Position numbers and translations under genes: made by a program. The notes under the pieces were generated by a model. It did no database searches. It saw only the letters and a list, made by a program, of their open reading frames with translations, and had not been told where the DNA came from. From NCBI GenBank assembly GCA_965220855.1, contig CBDCQY010000001.1, positions 1 to 64,000 of the forward strand: a DNA stretch of 64,000 nucleotides. Direction: 5' to 3'. Origin of the DNA: Bin95 sp965220855. GTDB taxonomy: Bacteria; Pseudomonadota; Alphaproteobacteria; Bin95. Of the stretch, positions 7,948 to 17,065 are shown one piece after another (the first letter of the stretch is position 1; each line of letters opens with the position of its first letter).

Positions 7948-9578
7948 TGCACTGTTGTGGGGCGATTTGTGGGTTTTTGAGCTGTTTTGGTGGCCTGGGT
8001 TGGTTTTTCGTTCGGCGAGGGCATGGGGAGCCGTTGCGCCTGAGGCGCGGGGCATGTCGGGGCGGGTTTCCTGTTGTTGGCGGGAGGGCGGTGTTCGGGC
8101 CTCGGGCTGGTGTCAGCCACATAATCGGCGGTGCGCGCGGGCGAAGACATCGGCATGAGGACAGGCGGAGGCCATGGCGATGTGGATGCGCCTTGTGCTG
8201 TGTCGGACCTGGGCGGCGATTTTGAGGAGCTTGAGGCGTATCGAGCCGCAGGTGGCTCTGGCGAGGCGGGTTCCGGCAAGCGCCAGGCGTCTCAAGGCCG
8301 AGAGCAGGACATAGGCCATGGAGGCGAACCAGAGGCGAAGCTGGTTGGCGCGCATGGTGGCTGTGGAGGTCCGGTCGGCGAACAGGTCGAGCTGGCACTC
8401 CTTGATGCGGTTTTCCATCTCGCCTCTGGCGCAGTAGAGGTTCTCGTAGAGGTCCCGCCGGTCGATGGCGTCCCGGCCGAGCGAGGTGACGATGAAGCGC
8501 GGATTGGGGCCGCCCGGAAGCCACTCCGCCTTGCCGACGACGCGGCGCTCGCGCGACCAGCTCGTCAGGGTGCGATAGCGGAACTCGGTGAACAGGCGCT
8601 CCGACCCGCCGCTTTGCCGCGCGCGCTCTCTGGCTCGGTCCAGGCCCGGTTGCAGGCGTCGGGCGAGCCGCGCGTTGCGCGCCAGACCGAAGACATAATC
8701 GACAGCGTTGTCCTCGCACCAGGCCATCAGGGCGTCGCGGGCGAAGCCGGAGTCGGCGCGCAGCACGATCTCCACCGCCGGCCAGCGGGCGCGAAGCTGC
8801 CCGACGATCCGCGCCACCTCCTCCACCGCGCCGGCGCTGGCGTCGATGTTGGCGCGCCGCAGCTTCGCCGCCAGCAGATGGTCGCCGCAGAAGATGTAGA
8901 GCGGCAGGTAGCAGTAGCAGTCGTAATAGCCATGGAAGAAGCGGCCCTCCTGGCGCCCGTGCAAGGGGTCGTCGGTGGCGTCGAGGTCCAGCACCAGCTG
9001 CTTCGGCGCCTGCGCGTGCGCCTCCAGGAAAAGATCGACCAACAGCGCCTCGATCGCCTCGGGGTCGTGGCCGATGCGGCGATAGCGATGCGGCCCCGTC
9101 GGCGCGTGCTCCAGCCGGTTCAGGGTCGATTTGCCCGCCAGCGGCGCGCCATGGCGATGATGCGCCTCCACCTGGCCCAGAACCGGACCCAGAGCCGGGT
9201 CGTGGCGCAACTCGTCATGGTCCAGCAGGTCCTCGTAGCCGAGCGCCATCCCGAACACACGCTGGCCCACAAGCGTCTCCACGGCATGGACCGTGCGACC
9301 CGGCGCGCGAGCGTCCGAAAAACAGCCCGCAAACCGGGTGACCAGACCGAGCGAGCGGTCCACCGCGCCCAGAAGCAGCGCCCCGGCATCCGAGGTCAGC
9401 GCGCCGCCCCGGAAATCGGCCACCAGATCACGCCCTTTCAGGCGTGCAAAACGCATCGGCTTCGGGATACACTCTGCAGGCATCGGGGAATTCCTCTGCA
9501 ACCGGGTAAGGTTTTGTTACAGAAGCATTTTCCCACATGCAGAGCCCCGATGCACCTACCGCTCGTGAGAAAGGCGGG
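7931..9578 (-). mobile_element. IS1380-family insertion sequence, complete, ~1.65 kb
   Basis: Bounded by inverted repeats CCCGCCTTTCTCACGAG and its complement, with a four-base direct repeat CTAG on both sides (7927-7930 and 9579-9582). CTAG is palindromic, so the repeat arms can also be drawn as 21 bp. Carries one transposase gene. The duplication is confirmed independently because excision restores the helicase reading frame. Confidence 0.88.
8113..9483 (-). CDS. IS1380-family transposase
   Basis: 456 residues from MPAECIPKPMRF, with GAGGA seven bases upstream; a TTG six codons earlier is possible. The family layout is visible: first catalytic Asp in VLDLDATDDPLHG, second in VLRADSGFARD, and Glu in CARGEMENRIKE (the DDE set with the YREK-like region), followed by basic C-terminal helices. 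Intact, without frameshift, so the element may still be mobile. Confidence 0.92.
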   Translation of the reverse strand: MPAECIPKPMRFARLKGRDLVADFRGGALTSDAGALLLGAVDRSLGLVTRFAGCFSDARAPGRTVHAVETLVGQRVFGMALGYEDLLDHDELRHDPALGPVLGQVEAHHRHGAPLAGKSTLNRLEHAPTGPHRYRRIGHDPEAIEALLVDLFLEAHAQAPKQLVLDLDATDDPLHGRQEGRFFHGYYDCYCYLPLYIFCGDHLLAAKLRRANIDASAGAVEEVARIVGQLRARWPAVEIVLRADSGFARDALMAWCEDNAVDYVFGLARNARLARRLQPGLDRARERARQSGGSERLFTEFRYRTLTSWSRERRVVGKAEWLPGGPNPRFIVTSLGRDAIDRRDLYENLYCARGEMENRIKECQLDLFADRTSTATMRANQLRLWFASMAYVLLSALRRLALAGTRLARATCGSIRLKLLKIAAQVRHSTRRIHIAMASACPHADVFARAHRRLCG

Positions 9579-9582
9579 CTAG
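9562..9582. repeat. IS1380 inverted repeat (right in window) with CTAG target copy
   Basis: CTCGTGAGAAAGGCGGG followed by CTAG, the perfect complement of 7927-7947; it lies just upstream of the transposase start. Confidence 0.85.
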
Positions 9583-9697
9583 GAGCTCCGACGCTGGGGC
9601 TACGCCGGTCACCAGCCCGGGGCGTGTGCAAGAGACATAGAGCAGATTGCGTTCGGCTTCGTAGTGGTCGGCGACGCCCTCAAGGGGCGTACTGCGG

Positions 9698-12310
9698 TCA
9701 ATCCTCCGCGAACCTCAGATTGTCGTCGTCGAGTCTGAGATCGCAGGCGTTGGCCTTGACTGTCTTGACCACATCCTCCGGATATCCGGTCTCGCCGGCG
9801 CTGCTTTCCATTTCCAGAGTCAGCTTGAGCCGGCTACCTGGCGTGCGCGTCAGTTCGACGAGCAGGCCTTCCATGATGCGGGCGACCTCCAGGCCGGCGC
9901 GCTCCGGATCGATGGTGAGCGCGGCGAAGAATCGTCGGGGATTAGGTGGCGGAGCCGGCTCCGGATCGCCCGATGGAGGGGGCCTGTCCTGCCCGCCCGG
10001 CTTGTCGCGCTCTTCATCGCCCGGAACGATGTGCGGCTTCGGAGCTTCCGGTTCGGGAAGGGCTTCGCGACGGACCAGCAGTTCGGCGCCAAGGCTGCCG
10101 GGCAGCATCGCCTTGCTGTCGATCGCGCCGGCATAGGAGCGTGCCTGCTCGTCAAAAGACCCTGCGAAGGCGTAAGGCCGGCCCATGTCTTCGACCAGCT
10201 TCTGCAAGGCATCGTCCAGCACCGCTTCGTCGCGAAGACGCGGCAGATAGACATAAGACGCGAACCAGTCGCGGATCGTCTCGATCGACAGATGCGGCTG
10301 ATCGGCCGGCCAGATGGGCGCGAGTTCCCGCACCAGATTGTCTCCGGGCCGAGCACGTCCAGGACCACTCCGTCGGACTGCGCCTTGTCCCAGACCGCCT
10401 GCGGGATGCCCTTGGCGCCGCTCCGGTTCACCAGTCTTGCTGAGCGCATGATGTAGCCGGCACCGCCATCGTCCGGCCGGTCCGGGTAGAGCATATGGAC
10501 CCAGGCCCCGCGCACGCTCTGTCCCAGGGCATGGCGGTTGCGCTCGGCCTGGGTTTCGGCGTCGCGGGTCTGCGCCCGGGTCAAGTTTTCCATCAAGTCA
10601 GGATCGCCCAGGATCGAGCGCCAGGCGCCGTCGCGCCGCGCGTTCTCCCGTGCGGTGTCGAGGGCCGAGGCGTCCGCCGCCACGAAGACCGGCATGTTGC
10701 GATAGCGACGCTGGCCAGCGCCCCGCCGTTCGACAATCTCGCTTGCCAGCGCCGCCGCCGGCGAACCTGAAGCCGCCGCTGCATCGTGGGGCGCGGACGG
10801 CGGCAGGATGACAAGCGTCGCCGCGCGCCGGTCTTCGATGTCGGTGGGATTGTCCGGGGCGGCATGCACGCGGGGAAAGCCGGCGCGTGTGCGCTGCTCG
10901 CCGCGGAGCAGCGCGACGATCTGCCGGTCGGCTTCCTCGTCGCTGACATCGCGGGCGCAGTCGGTCGCGAGCTTGTTCAAGGTCGGTTGGGGGGAGAACC
11001 AGTAGCTGTCGCCGTCGCGATACAGATGGGCCGAGCGCGAGGCGAGCTCCTGCAGTGCCTCAGCAAAGACTGCGATCTGATCGCCGGGCTGGGCGCAGGT
11101 CAGACGGAGTTCCGCGCCCGACAAGCCGCCGCGCGCGGCCCCGCCATGGGGCGAGGTGGCAAAGAACACCGCGCGCGCCGCGAGCGAGGCTGCCTTGGAC
11201 CTCGAAAGGCGCGGGCGCGCCGCCTCGATCTGCGCCGGCAGAGACTGGTCGCCATCCACCTCCGATTGCAGGATTGGCCCGAAGGCGCGGTCGAGCGGCT
11301 CCAGAAGCGCGGTGCGCACCTTGTCTTCGCGAAACGGCAGCAGGGCAGGCGTAATCAGCGGCGCTGCGCTCTCCCCACTCCAGAGCGCATAGACGGCGTT
11401 GGCCATGATCTTCAGGATGCCGCGCGTGCGCTGGAACTTCTCCAGCACCGACCAGTCGCCCGAAAACCGGCGAAGCAGTTCCGGGTGCAGCGGATAAGCG
11501 CGCCGCATCTGCTCCTCATAGGCGGCTTCGCGGACTTCCGGCGGGAAATCGGCGCGATGGTCCCGATAGAGCTTGCGGAACGCCCGGATGGTGTCGTCCC
11601 TTGTCCCTTGCCTTCTCGCCCGCCTCGTCCAGTGGCTGGAACAGGCGCCGGCGGACGATCTCGAAGGTTTCGACGCCGCTTGCCGGCGTCCAGGCCGATT
11701 GCACCCGACCGAAAATCTTCTCAAGCCGCTGGAGCGCATCCCGGCCCTGCTCGCCGCCGACCTCGGCGCCCGATTCCGGCAGTGAGCCGACCACGACCGC
11801 GCCTTGAACTGCCGCCGCCGCTTCGGTCAGCGACTGGATGAAGGCGTGGAAGGCGTTGTAGTCGAGGCCGCGCATTTGGCGCGCGAAGGCCACCACCTCG
11901 TCCATCAGGATCAGGCAGGGCGCCGCGTCGCGCAGGATCGGGATCAGCCTTTCGGAGCCCGGATTGGTCCCGGCCGCTTCGGAATCGGCGATGGTCTCCA
12001 CCGCCGGCCAGCCACCAAGCCGCTAGGTGAGATAGCCCCAGAGCGTGCGAATGCGCCGGTCGCCCTCGACATGCAGGGCCTCCGCGCCCCCCTTGTGGGT
12101 GCCGACGAACACGGCGCGCCGGACGGGGCCGAGCGTGGCGACGCCCGCCGCCTCGAAAATCGGCGCCATGCCCTCCAGCTCTTCCGGCCGGTAGCCGGCT
12201 TCGCCCGCGCCCGCCAGATGATGGAGCGCCAGCATGGTGTGGGTCTTGCCGCCGCCGAAATTGGTTTGCAGGCCGATCACCGGATCGCCACCCTTACCAG
12301 TCGGACCGGG
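9698..12310 (-). pseudogene. DUF499-type ATPase (anti-phage/methylation-linked), multiply broken
   Basis: Pieces of one large ATPase can be read in order: Walker A region TNFGGGKTHTMLALHHL near 12230, Walker B-like CLILMDEVVAFARQ near 11905, then helical and C-terminal segments ending RLDDDNLRFAED at 9698. Breaks are an in-frame TAG at 12023-12025 (in WGYLT-stop-RLGGW), a frameshift near 11600 at a doubled AGGGAC, and another near 10345. The N-terminus is cut at about 12300 by an IS1595-type remnant. DUF499 proteins usually travel with a DUF1156 methyltransferase and a helicase; the helicase scrap follows at 9696. Confidence 0.82.
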
Positions 12311-12765
12311 TTTCGCGGGTTGCCAGCCGGAAGCCCATGCCATGGCGCTGCCGGGATTGCCGCAAGTATTTCAGCGTCCGCAAGGGCACCGTCATGGAAC
12401 GCTCGCCTTTGCCGCTGCGCAAATGGGCGTTCGCCATCCATCTTTGCGCGACGAACCTCAAAGGCGTGTCCTCGATGAAGCTGCACCGGGGTTTGGAAAT
12501 CGCGCAATCAAGCGCATGGTTCATGGCGCATTGCATCCGCGAAGCCATGGAGAGCGAAGGCGGGCTGTTCTCCGGCCCGGTAGAGGTCGATGAAACATAT
12601 GTGGGCCGGAAGCGGGCGAACATGAGCCTCGCCAAGTGCCGCGAGATGCGCTAAACTGGAGCCGGGCGCAGGACGGTTGGCAACGCCATCGTCGCGGGCG
12701 CGAAGGACCGGGAAATGGCAAGGTCCCTGCTGGTGTTGTCGGGAACACGGAGAAGCCGACGCTAT
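12300..12765 (+). pseudogene. IS1595-family transposase remnant (ISXO2-like)
   Basis: MPWRCRDCRKYFSVRKGTVM (zinc-ribbon end), WAFAIHLCATNLKGVSSMKL and GPVEVDETYVGRKRANM (first catalytic Asp, ISXO2-like DDE region) are clear. The frame then stops at TAA (12652-12654); the following GAGRRTVGNAIVAGAKDRE and, one base shifted, GKVPAGVVGNTEKPTL continue the family sequence before it ends. The zinc-ribbon start and the last third are missing. It truncates the DUF499 gene. No inverted repeats were found. Confidence 0.75.
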
Positions 12766-12922
12766 GAATGACGCCATCGTCACCGGGTTGCTCAGTCAAC
12801 TGCATGAGCGAGGCAGGGTCGAACAGGCAAAGCAAGAGAACCGCCGTGGCGGATGGCGATTCACCGAACGGGAGTATGAGCGTCGCCGCGACGACATTGA
12901 GCTTGGCTCGTCAACCCTATAA
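12764..12922 (+). CDS. Small hypothetical protein, 52 aa, winged-helix-like
   Basis: ATG with GGAG ten bases upstream. Sequence features LLSQLHERGRVEQAK and GGWRFTEREYERRR, which look like the recognition helix and wing of a small wHTH protein. It ends inside the presumed promoter of the methyltransferase operon. It could be a regulator of that operon or the last piece of a protein cut by the IS1595 remnant. No family assigned. Confidence 0.35.
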   Translation: MNDAIVTGLLSQLHERGRVEQAKQENRRGGWRFTEREYERRRDDIELGSSTL

Positions 12923-12923
12923 T
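12894..12923 (+). promoter_or_regulatory. Probable promoter of the methyltransferase/helicase/OLD operon
   Basis: A perfect TATAAT at 12918-12923, in an otherwise GC-rich stretch. The -35 is weak (ACATTG or TTGAGC, 18 or 14 bases upstream). Transcription would start near 12930, only a few bases before the AAAGGAGG of the leader peptide. Confidence 0.45.
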
Positions 12924-12945
12924 ACCCTTAGCAAAGGAGGCCGTA

Positions 12946-12987
12946 ATGAGTTTTCATTTCATGTGCAAATTTACGGCATACAAGTAA
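12946..12987 (+). CDS. 13-codon leader peptide coupled to the methyltransferase start
   Basis: The only strong ribosome site near the methyltransferase is AAAGGAGG at 12933-12940, and it serves ATG 12946, not the methyltransferase ATG. The resulting peptide is MSFHFMCKFTAYK. Its TAA overlaps the methyltransferase ATG as TAATG, an arrangement for translational coupling by reinitiation. The peptide has no obvious attenuator codon run. Confidence 0.45.
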   Translation: MSFHFMCKFTAYK

Positions 12988-14030
12988 TGACCGGTAAGCC
13001 TTGGCCTACAGCGGTCGACCTGTTCTCGGGTGCGGGTTCAGCGACGGCCGCTCTCAAGGCTAGCCACTTCCGCGTCCTTGCCGCCGTCGATAACGACTCG
13101 GCAGCGTGCGCCACCTACCGCCTAAACCACCCGAGCGTGCGCGTATTCGAGCAAGACATTCGTCAACTTGATCCCTACCAGATGCTGCACGAGTGCTTGC
13201 TGGAAGCAGGTCTCGACCTCATGGTCATCTGCGCGCCCTGCCAGCCGTTCAGCAGCCAGAACCGCCACCGGCTTGGGGATCCGCGCTCCGACCTGCTCGT
13301 TGACGCCGGTCGTTTCGTCGCTGCCCTGCGGCCCAAAGTTCTCTTCATCGAGAACGTCCCTGGGCTGGCGACGGCGCGCTACGGCAGTCTCCTCGACGCG
13401 TTCCGGGAGGCCTGTGGAAGCGACTATTACTTTAGCGAGCCACGATGCATCGATGCCGCCGACTACGCGGTCCCTCAGCGCCGCGTCCGCTGGGTCCTCA
13501 TGGCATCGCGCGGTCCCCAGTTGCCGATGCTCCCAAGTGCTTTGACCCCCGCCGGGAGGCGCCGCACCGTCCGCGACGCGATAGGCGACCTTGCTAAACT
13601 CGCCGCGAGCGAATGTGACCCTACCGATCCGTTGCACGCAGCTCGGCGCCACAAACCGATAGCCTTGGATCGCCTGCGGGCTATTCCGAAGGACGGAGGC
13701 AGTCGCAGCTCCCTTCCCAAATCTCTTGTCCTACGCTGTCACAATCAGCCTAACTCCTATCCTGACGTCTACGGTCGGATGGCTTGGGACGCTGTTGCTC
13801 CTACACTCACCACCGGCTGTACCGACGTCACTCGCGGTCGATTTGCGCATCCAGACCAGGATCGCGCAATCACTCCCCGGGAAGCCGCACTCATCCAGAC
13901 GTTTCCGCGCCGGTATTCGTTCGTAGGCGGGTCCAGCGTAGTTGCTAAGCAGATCGGCAACGCATTACCGTTCGCGCTAATGCATGCCTTTGCCCCTGCG
14001 CTCAGAACAGCTATCCAGGCCGTCCCCTGA
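12987..14030 (+). CDS. DNA (cytosine-5) methyltransferase
   Basis: 347 residues. Conserved C5-MTase motifs in order: I (AVDLFSGAGSATAAL), IV with the catalytic Cys (CAPCQPFSSQN), VI (FIENVPGL), VIII (QRRVRW), a target-recognition region around LRCHNQPNSYPDVYG, and IX-X (KQIGNALPFAL). Start chosen at the ATG directly before motif I; the frame is open upstream but without conserved sequence or ribosome site. The stop overlaps the helicase ATG (TGATG). It probably marks self DNA for the two downstream genes. The target site cannot be told from sequence. Confidence 0.92.
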   Translation: MTGKPWPTAVDLFSGAGSATAALKASHFRVLAAVDNDSAACATYRLNHPSVRVFEQDIRQLDPYQMLHECLLEAGLDLMVICAPCQPFSSQNRHRLGDPRSDLLVDAGRFVAALRPKVLFIENVPGLATARYGSLLDAFREACGSDYYFSEPRCIDAADYAVPQRRVRWVLMASRGPQLPMLPSALTPAGRRRTVRDAIGDLAKLAASECDPTDPLHAARRHKPIALDRLRAIPKDGGSRSSLPKSLVLRCHNQPNSYPDVYGRMAWDAVAPTLTTGCTDVTRGRFAHPDQDRAITPREAALIQTFPRRYSFVGGSSVVAKQIGNALPFALMHAFAPALRTAIQAVP

Positions 14031-17000
14031 TGCAGGGCCTCACCGATGCTCAGCGAGAGGCAGTGACCTTTGACACAGGTACTCCCTCCAACCTCCTTAT
14101 TCTTGCGTGTGCCGGTAGCGGCAAGACGGAAACCCTGGCGTGCCGCGTCGCACGTATGGTACGGGACGGTATTCCACGGAGATCAATCGTCGCATTTACC
14201 TTCACGGAACACGCGGCTACCGAATTGAAACACCGTATCCGCCGACGCGTCGAGGAGACCACGCCTGACGAGCCGTCCCTCGGCGATATGTACGTTGGGA
14301 CCATCCACGCTTACTGTTTACGGGTCCTCCGTGATTGGAACCCCAAGTGCCGGATCTTTGAAGTTATGGACGAGACCCGGCAAGCTGCTCTCATCGCCAC
14401 CAACTTTGTGCGGTTCCCTGACGGAAATGGAATCGGCCTCGACCGGCTTCGCACCCGCACCCGTTCACGCACCTATGGGGAGACGTTGAGCACGTTTCTC
14501 GCTACGCTCAACGTGATACACCAGCAACAGATTGACATCAACGACTTAGGCGACGATATCCTCGCCAGTGCCGTAAGACGTTACCGCGAGATTGCCCACG
14601 GCAATCCGAATTACTTTTTCGACTTCAACAGCATTATTGACCAGACGATCGAGTTTCTCCATTCCAACTCGGACGTTCTCGCGGAGCTTCGGGCCGAGAT
14701 CAAGCATTTATTCGTCGATGAATACCAAGACGTCGATGACCGCCAAGAGCAGCTTATTCGCCTACTGACCGATGGTGGTCGCGGCCCCACACTTACAGTA
14801 GTTGGCGACGACGATCAAGCACTCTATGGCTTCCGGGGCGCAAGGGTCGAGAACATTCTCGAATTTGCCTGCCACTATCCAAATGTCCGATTGGTTCGAC
14901 TGGAAGACAACTTCAGATCCACTCATGCAATCGTCTCTATCGCCGACGAAGCTGTGCGACGGGTTTCGAACCGCATCGAAAAGGAACCCAAGGCGCGCAT
15001 AGGAACCGTTCTTGACGGACCACTGCAAGAGCGCTTTGCGGACCCAGGTGACATACTTGTCGAGACCTTTGCGTCAGAACAGGCCGAAGCCGAGTGGGTC
15101 GCGGACCGCATTGAAGCGATCCGCGGTACAGAACTCTCGGAGAACGAAGGAACGGTGCGTGGCCTCGACTACGGCGATATCGCCATTTTGCTTCGCAGTG
15201 TCCGCAGCTCCGGCGCCTCGTTCGCCGATGTTCTTAGGGCCCGTGGCATCCCCGTAGTGGTTACGGGCACCGGAGGTCTTTTCAACAACGATGAAGTCCG
15301 TCTCGTTCAAGCCGCATTTTCACTCCTCGCTCGCGCCGATTTCGCCTTGCCGAGCGAGTCCGGCGGCATTCAACTGCTATCCACTGCGGAGACCCGCGAA
15401 TTCATACGCAAGGTGATTATCAGGCTTCGTGATAACAGGTGCCTTGGCCCGGCTGCCAACTCCACGCATCTGCTTTCTTGGCTTGATCGCAAACGTGCAG
15501 AATTCGGTCAGCGTGCAGTAGCCCGCACCGAACGATCACGCGGGCTCGGTCGCAGAATCTACCCGCAGGAAGTTTTCCAGAACATGCTGCAGGAACTTGG
15601 TGCGAGAGTCGACACTTGGCCAGAGAGCACCATGTTCAACTTCGGCGCTTTTAGCAACTTGCTCACGAAGTTCGAGTCAGTCCACCAGTGGATCACCCCC
15701 GCTCGCCTCAAGGGTCTTGTTCTGTTTCTTTCAAATTGGGCCGTGCGTCATGTAGACGAGGGTAGCGTTGGCGAATTGGCTGCACTTAATTCTGTTAAGA
15801 TCATGACGGTTCACGCAGCGAAAGGCCTTGAATGGCCCGCAGTCTTTCTGCCACGCATTTCCTCTCGCGTTTTCCCAAGTAGCATGCGCACTAGGCCTCC
15901 GGAGACGTTCCTACCACCCCGATTCTATGACGCCGGGCCCTATGTTGGCGGCGACGACGGTGAACGACGACTCTGGTATGTCGCACTGACGCGCTGCGCG
16001 AAGTTCCTGCATGTTTCCTCGCTCGACCGGCGCGGTAGCAGGCCCACTGCGTACTTCCGCGAGATGAACCACGACTGCATGCTTCCCCCAGGAAGCACAC
16101 CACCTGAGCACCCCCGCATCACGCCCACACCTCCCGCGGACTCCAACCGGCTCCAAACCACATACTCCGACTTGGCAGCTTTCCGGCGCTGCGAGAGAGA
16201 GTACCAACTTCGGGCTGTCATGGATTTCAGCCCTGGCGTCGGCGAGCAGTTTGGATACGGCCAGCGTATTCATGACATTCTCGCTGAAATGCACAACATG
16301 GCGATCGGCGGTGGCACTGTCAATGTCGATGTAGTCGAGCAATTGGTCCACGATCGGTTTCACCTTCGCTACACTCGAGGCGAGCCCTATGAGATCCTCC
16401 GAGGCGCGGCCGTCAACGCCTTGGGCCGATATGTCAAGCGGGCCGGTGAAACGCTATCCCGTGTGCGTGCCGCAGAGAAACCCTTCGAACTCATCGACCA
16501 AGAATCGGGTGCATTGATTGCTGGCGTCGTTGACTTGCTGGAGCATGCACACGACACAGCCGCTCCTTCCAAACGGGAGATCATCGGGCTCGTCGATTTC
16601 AAGGCGAGCCGCATCCGTACGAAGGAGGAGTATGAGGAGACCGTGGACGCGGCATTCGAGCAACTCCAGCTCTACGCCGTCGGGGTCAGCTACGCCTTCG
16701 ATATGGAGCCCGCAGTTGCCGAGGCCCGCATCCTCTCTCCCAAACCGCTTCCCGACGAGCTAAAGACGGACGGCTGCGACGAGTGGATCGATGTTCCGGT
16801 CGACTCAGAGGCCCGGTGGCGGGCCGCATCCAATCTCTCGGAGACGCTACGGCTACTAAGGAGGCGCTTGCAAAACCGCGACTTTCCGACTTCAGGCGCA
16901 ACGCGTGGAAAGTGTGGTCGATGCGACTTCCGGTTGTTCTGTCCCGGCTATGATGAGTTTGTCGCAGCTGGAGGATTTGCGGTGGCCAATACGCCCGCTG

Positions 17001-17065
17001 AGGGAGTCGAATACCAGACCGATCTGCTGGCGGAGGAGACGAATGCCAGGTCGACACCTGAATGA
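14030..17065 (+). CDS. UvrD/PcrA-type helicase fused to a PD-(D/E)XK, Fe-S nuclease domain
   Basis: 1011 residues. SF1A helicase motifs: Walker A ACAGSGKTET (~26-35), II FVDEYQDVDD (~228), III-like GDDDQALYGFRGA (~258), V MTVHAAKGLEWP (~590), VI WYVALTRCAKFLHV (~648). From ~710, TYSDLAAFRRCEREYQLR opens an AddB/Cas4-like nuclease: IIGLVDFKASR (~852) gives the D and K of the active site, and CEREYQL plus CGRCDFRLFC (~961) give four cysteines placed for a 4Fe-4S cluster. Such enzymes unwind and cut DNA. Translationally coupled to the methyltransferase before it and overlapping the ATPase gene after it by 23 bases. Confidence 0.92.
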   Translation: MQGLTDAQREAVTFDTGTPSNLLILACAGSGKTETLACRVARMVRDGIPRRSIVAFTFTEHAATELKHRIRRRVEETTPDEPSLGDMYVGTIHAYCLRVLRDWNPKCRIFEVMDETRQAALIATNFVRFPDGNGIGLDRLRTRTRSRTYGETLSTFLATLNVIHQQQIDINDLGDDILASAVRRYREIAHGNPNYFFDFNSIIDQTIEFLHSNSDVLAELRAEIKHLFVDEYQDVDDRQEQLIRLLTDGGRGPTLTVVGDDDQALYGFRGARVENILEFACHYPNVRLVRLEDNFRSTHAIVSIADEAVRRVSNRIEKEPKARIGTVLDGPLQERFADPGDILVETFASEQAEAEWVADRIEAIRGTELSENEGTVRGLDYGDIAILLRSVRSSGASFADVLRARGIPVVVTGTGGLFNNDEVRLVQAAFSLLARADFALPSESGGIQLLSTAETREFIRKVIIRLRDNRCLGPAANSTHLLSWLDRKRAEFGQRAVARTERSRGLGRRIYPQEVFQNMLQELGARVDTWPESTMFNFGAFSNLLTKFESVHQWITPARLKGLVLFLSNWAVRHVDEGSVGELAALNSVKIMTVHAAKGLEWPAVFLPRISSRVFPSSMRTRPPETFLPPRFYDAGPYVGGDDGERRLWYVALTRCAKFLHVSSLDRRGSRPTAYFREMNHDCMLPPGSTPPEHPRITPTPPADSNRLQTTYSDLAAFRRCEREYQLRAVMDFSPGVGEQFGYGQRIHDILAEMHNMAIGGGTVNVDVVEQLVHDRFHLRYTRGEPYEILRGAAVNALGRYVKRAGETLSRVRAAEKPFELIDQESGALIAGVVDLLEHAHDTAAPSKREIIGLVDFKASRIRTKEEYEETVDAAFEQLQLYAVGVSYAFDMEPAVAEARILSPKPLPDELKTDGCDEWIDVPVDSEARWRAASNLSETLRLLRRRLQNRDFPTSGATRGKCGRCDFRLFCPGYDEFVAAGGFAVANTPAEGVEYQTDLLAEETNARSTPE

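Larger units (their letters stand above)
7904..9696 (-). pseudogene. UvrD-type helicase C-terminal fragment, interrupted by the IS1380 element
   Basis: Reading leftward from 9696, the frame gives VADHYEAERNLLYVSCTRPG, the motif VI region of UvrD/Rep helicases, then VTGVAPASELL up to the IS at 9583. Removing the IS together with one copy of CTAG joins this in frame to DDLQPDA-stop (7904-7926), giving a natural helicase ending. The N-terminal bulk of the gene is absent: the fragment begins at the DUF499 stop. So a helicase that once followed the DUF499 ATPase was deleted internally and then hit by the IS. Confidence 0.7.

Noticed and set aside
8131..9582. A 483-codon plus-strand frame opposite the IS1380 transposase
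   Set aside because: It is the GC-driven shadow of the transposase; the transposase strand carries DDE motifs and ribosome site, the other has no conserved sequence.
12768..12986. 73-codon N-terminal extension of the first cytosine methyltransferase
   Set aside because: No family sequence precedes motif I, the region overlaps the promoter and a different small frame, and the TAATG junction gives a better start.
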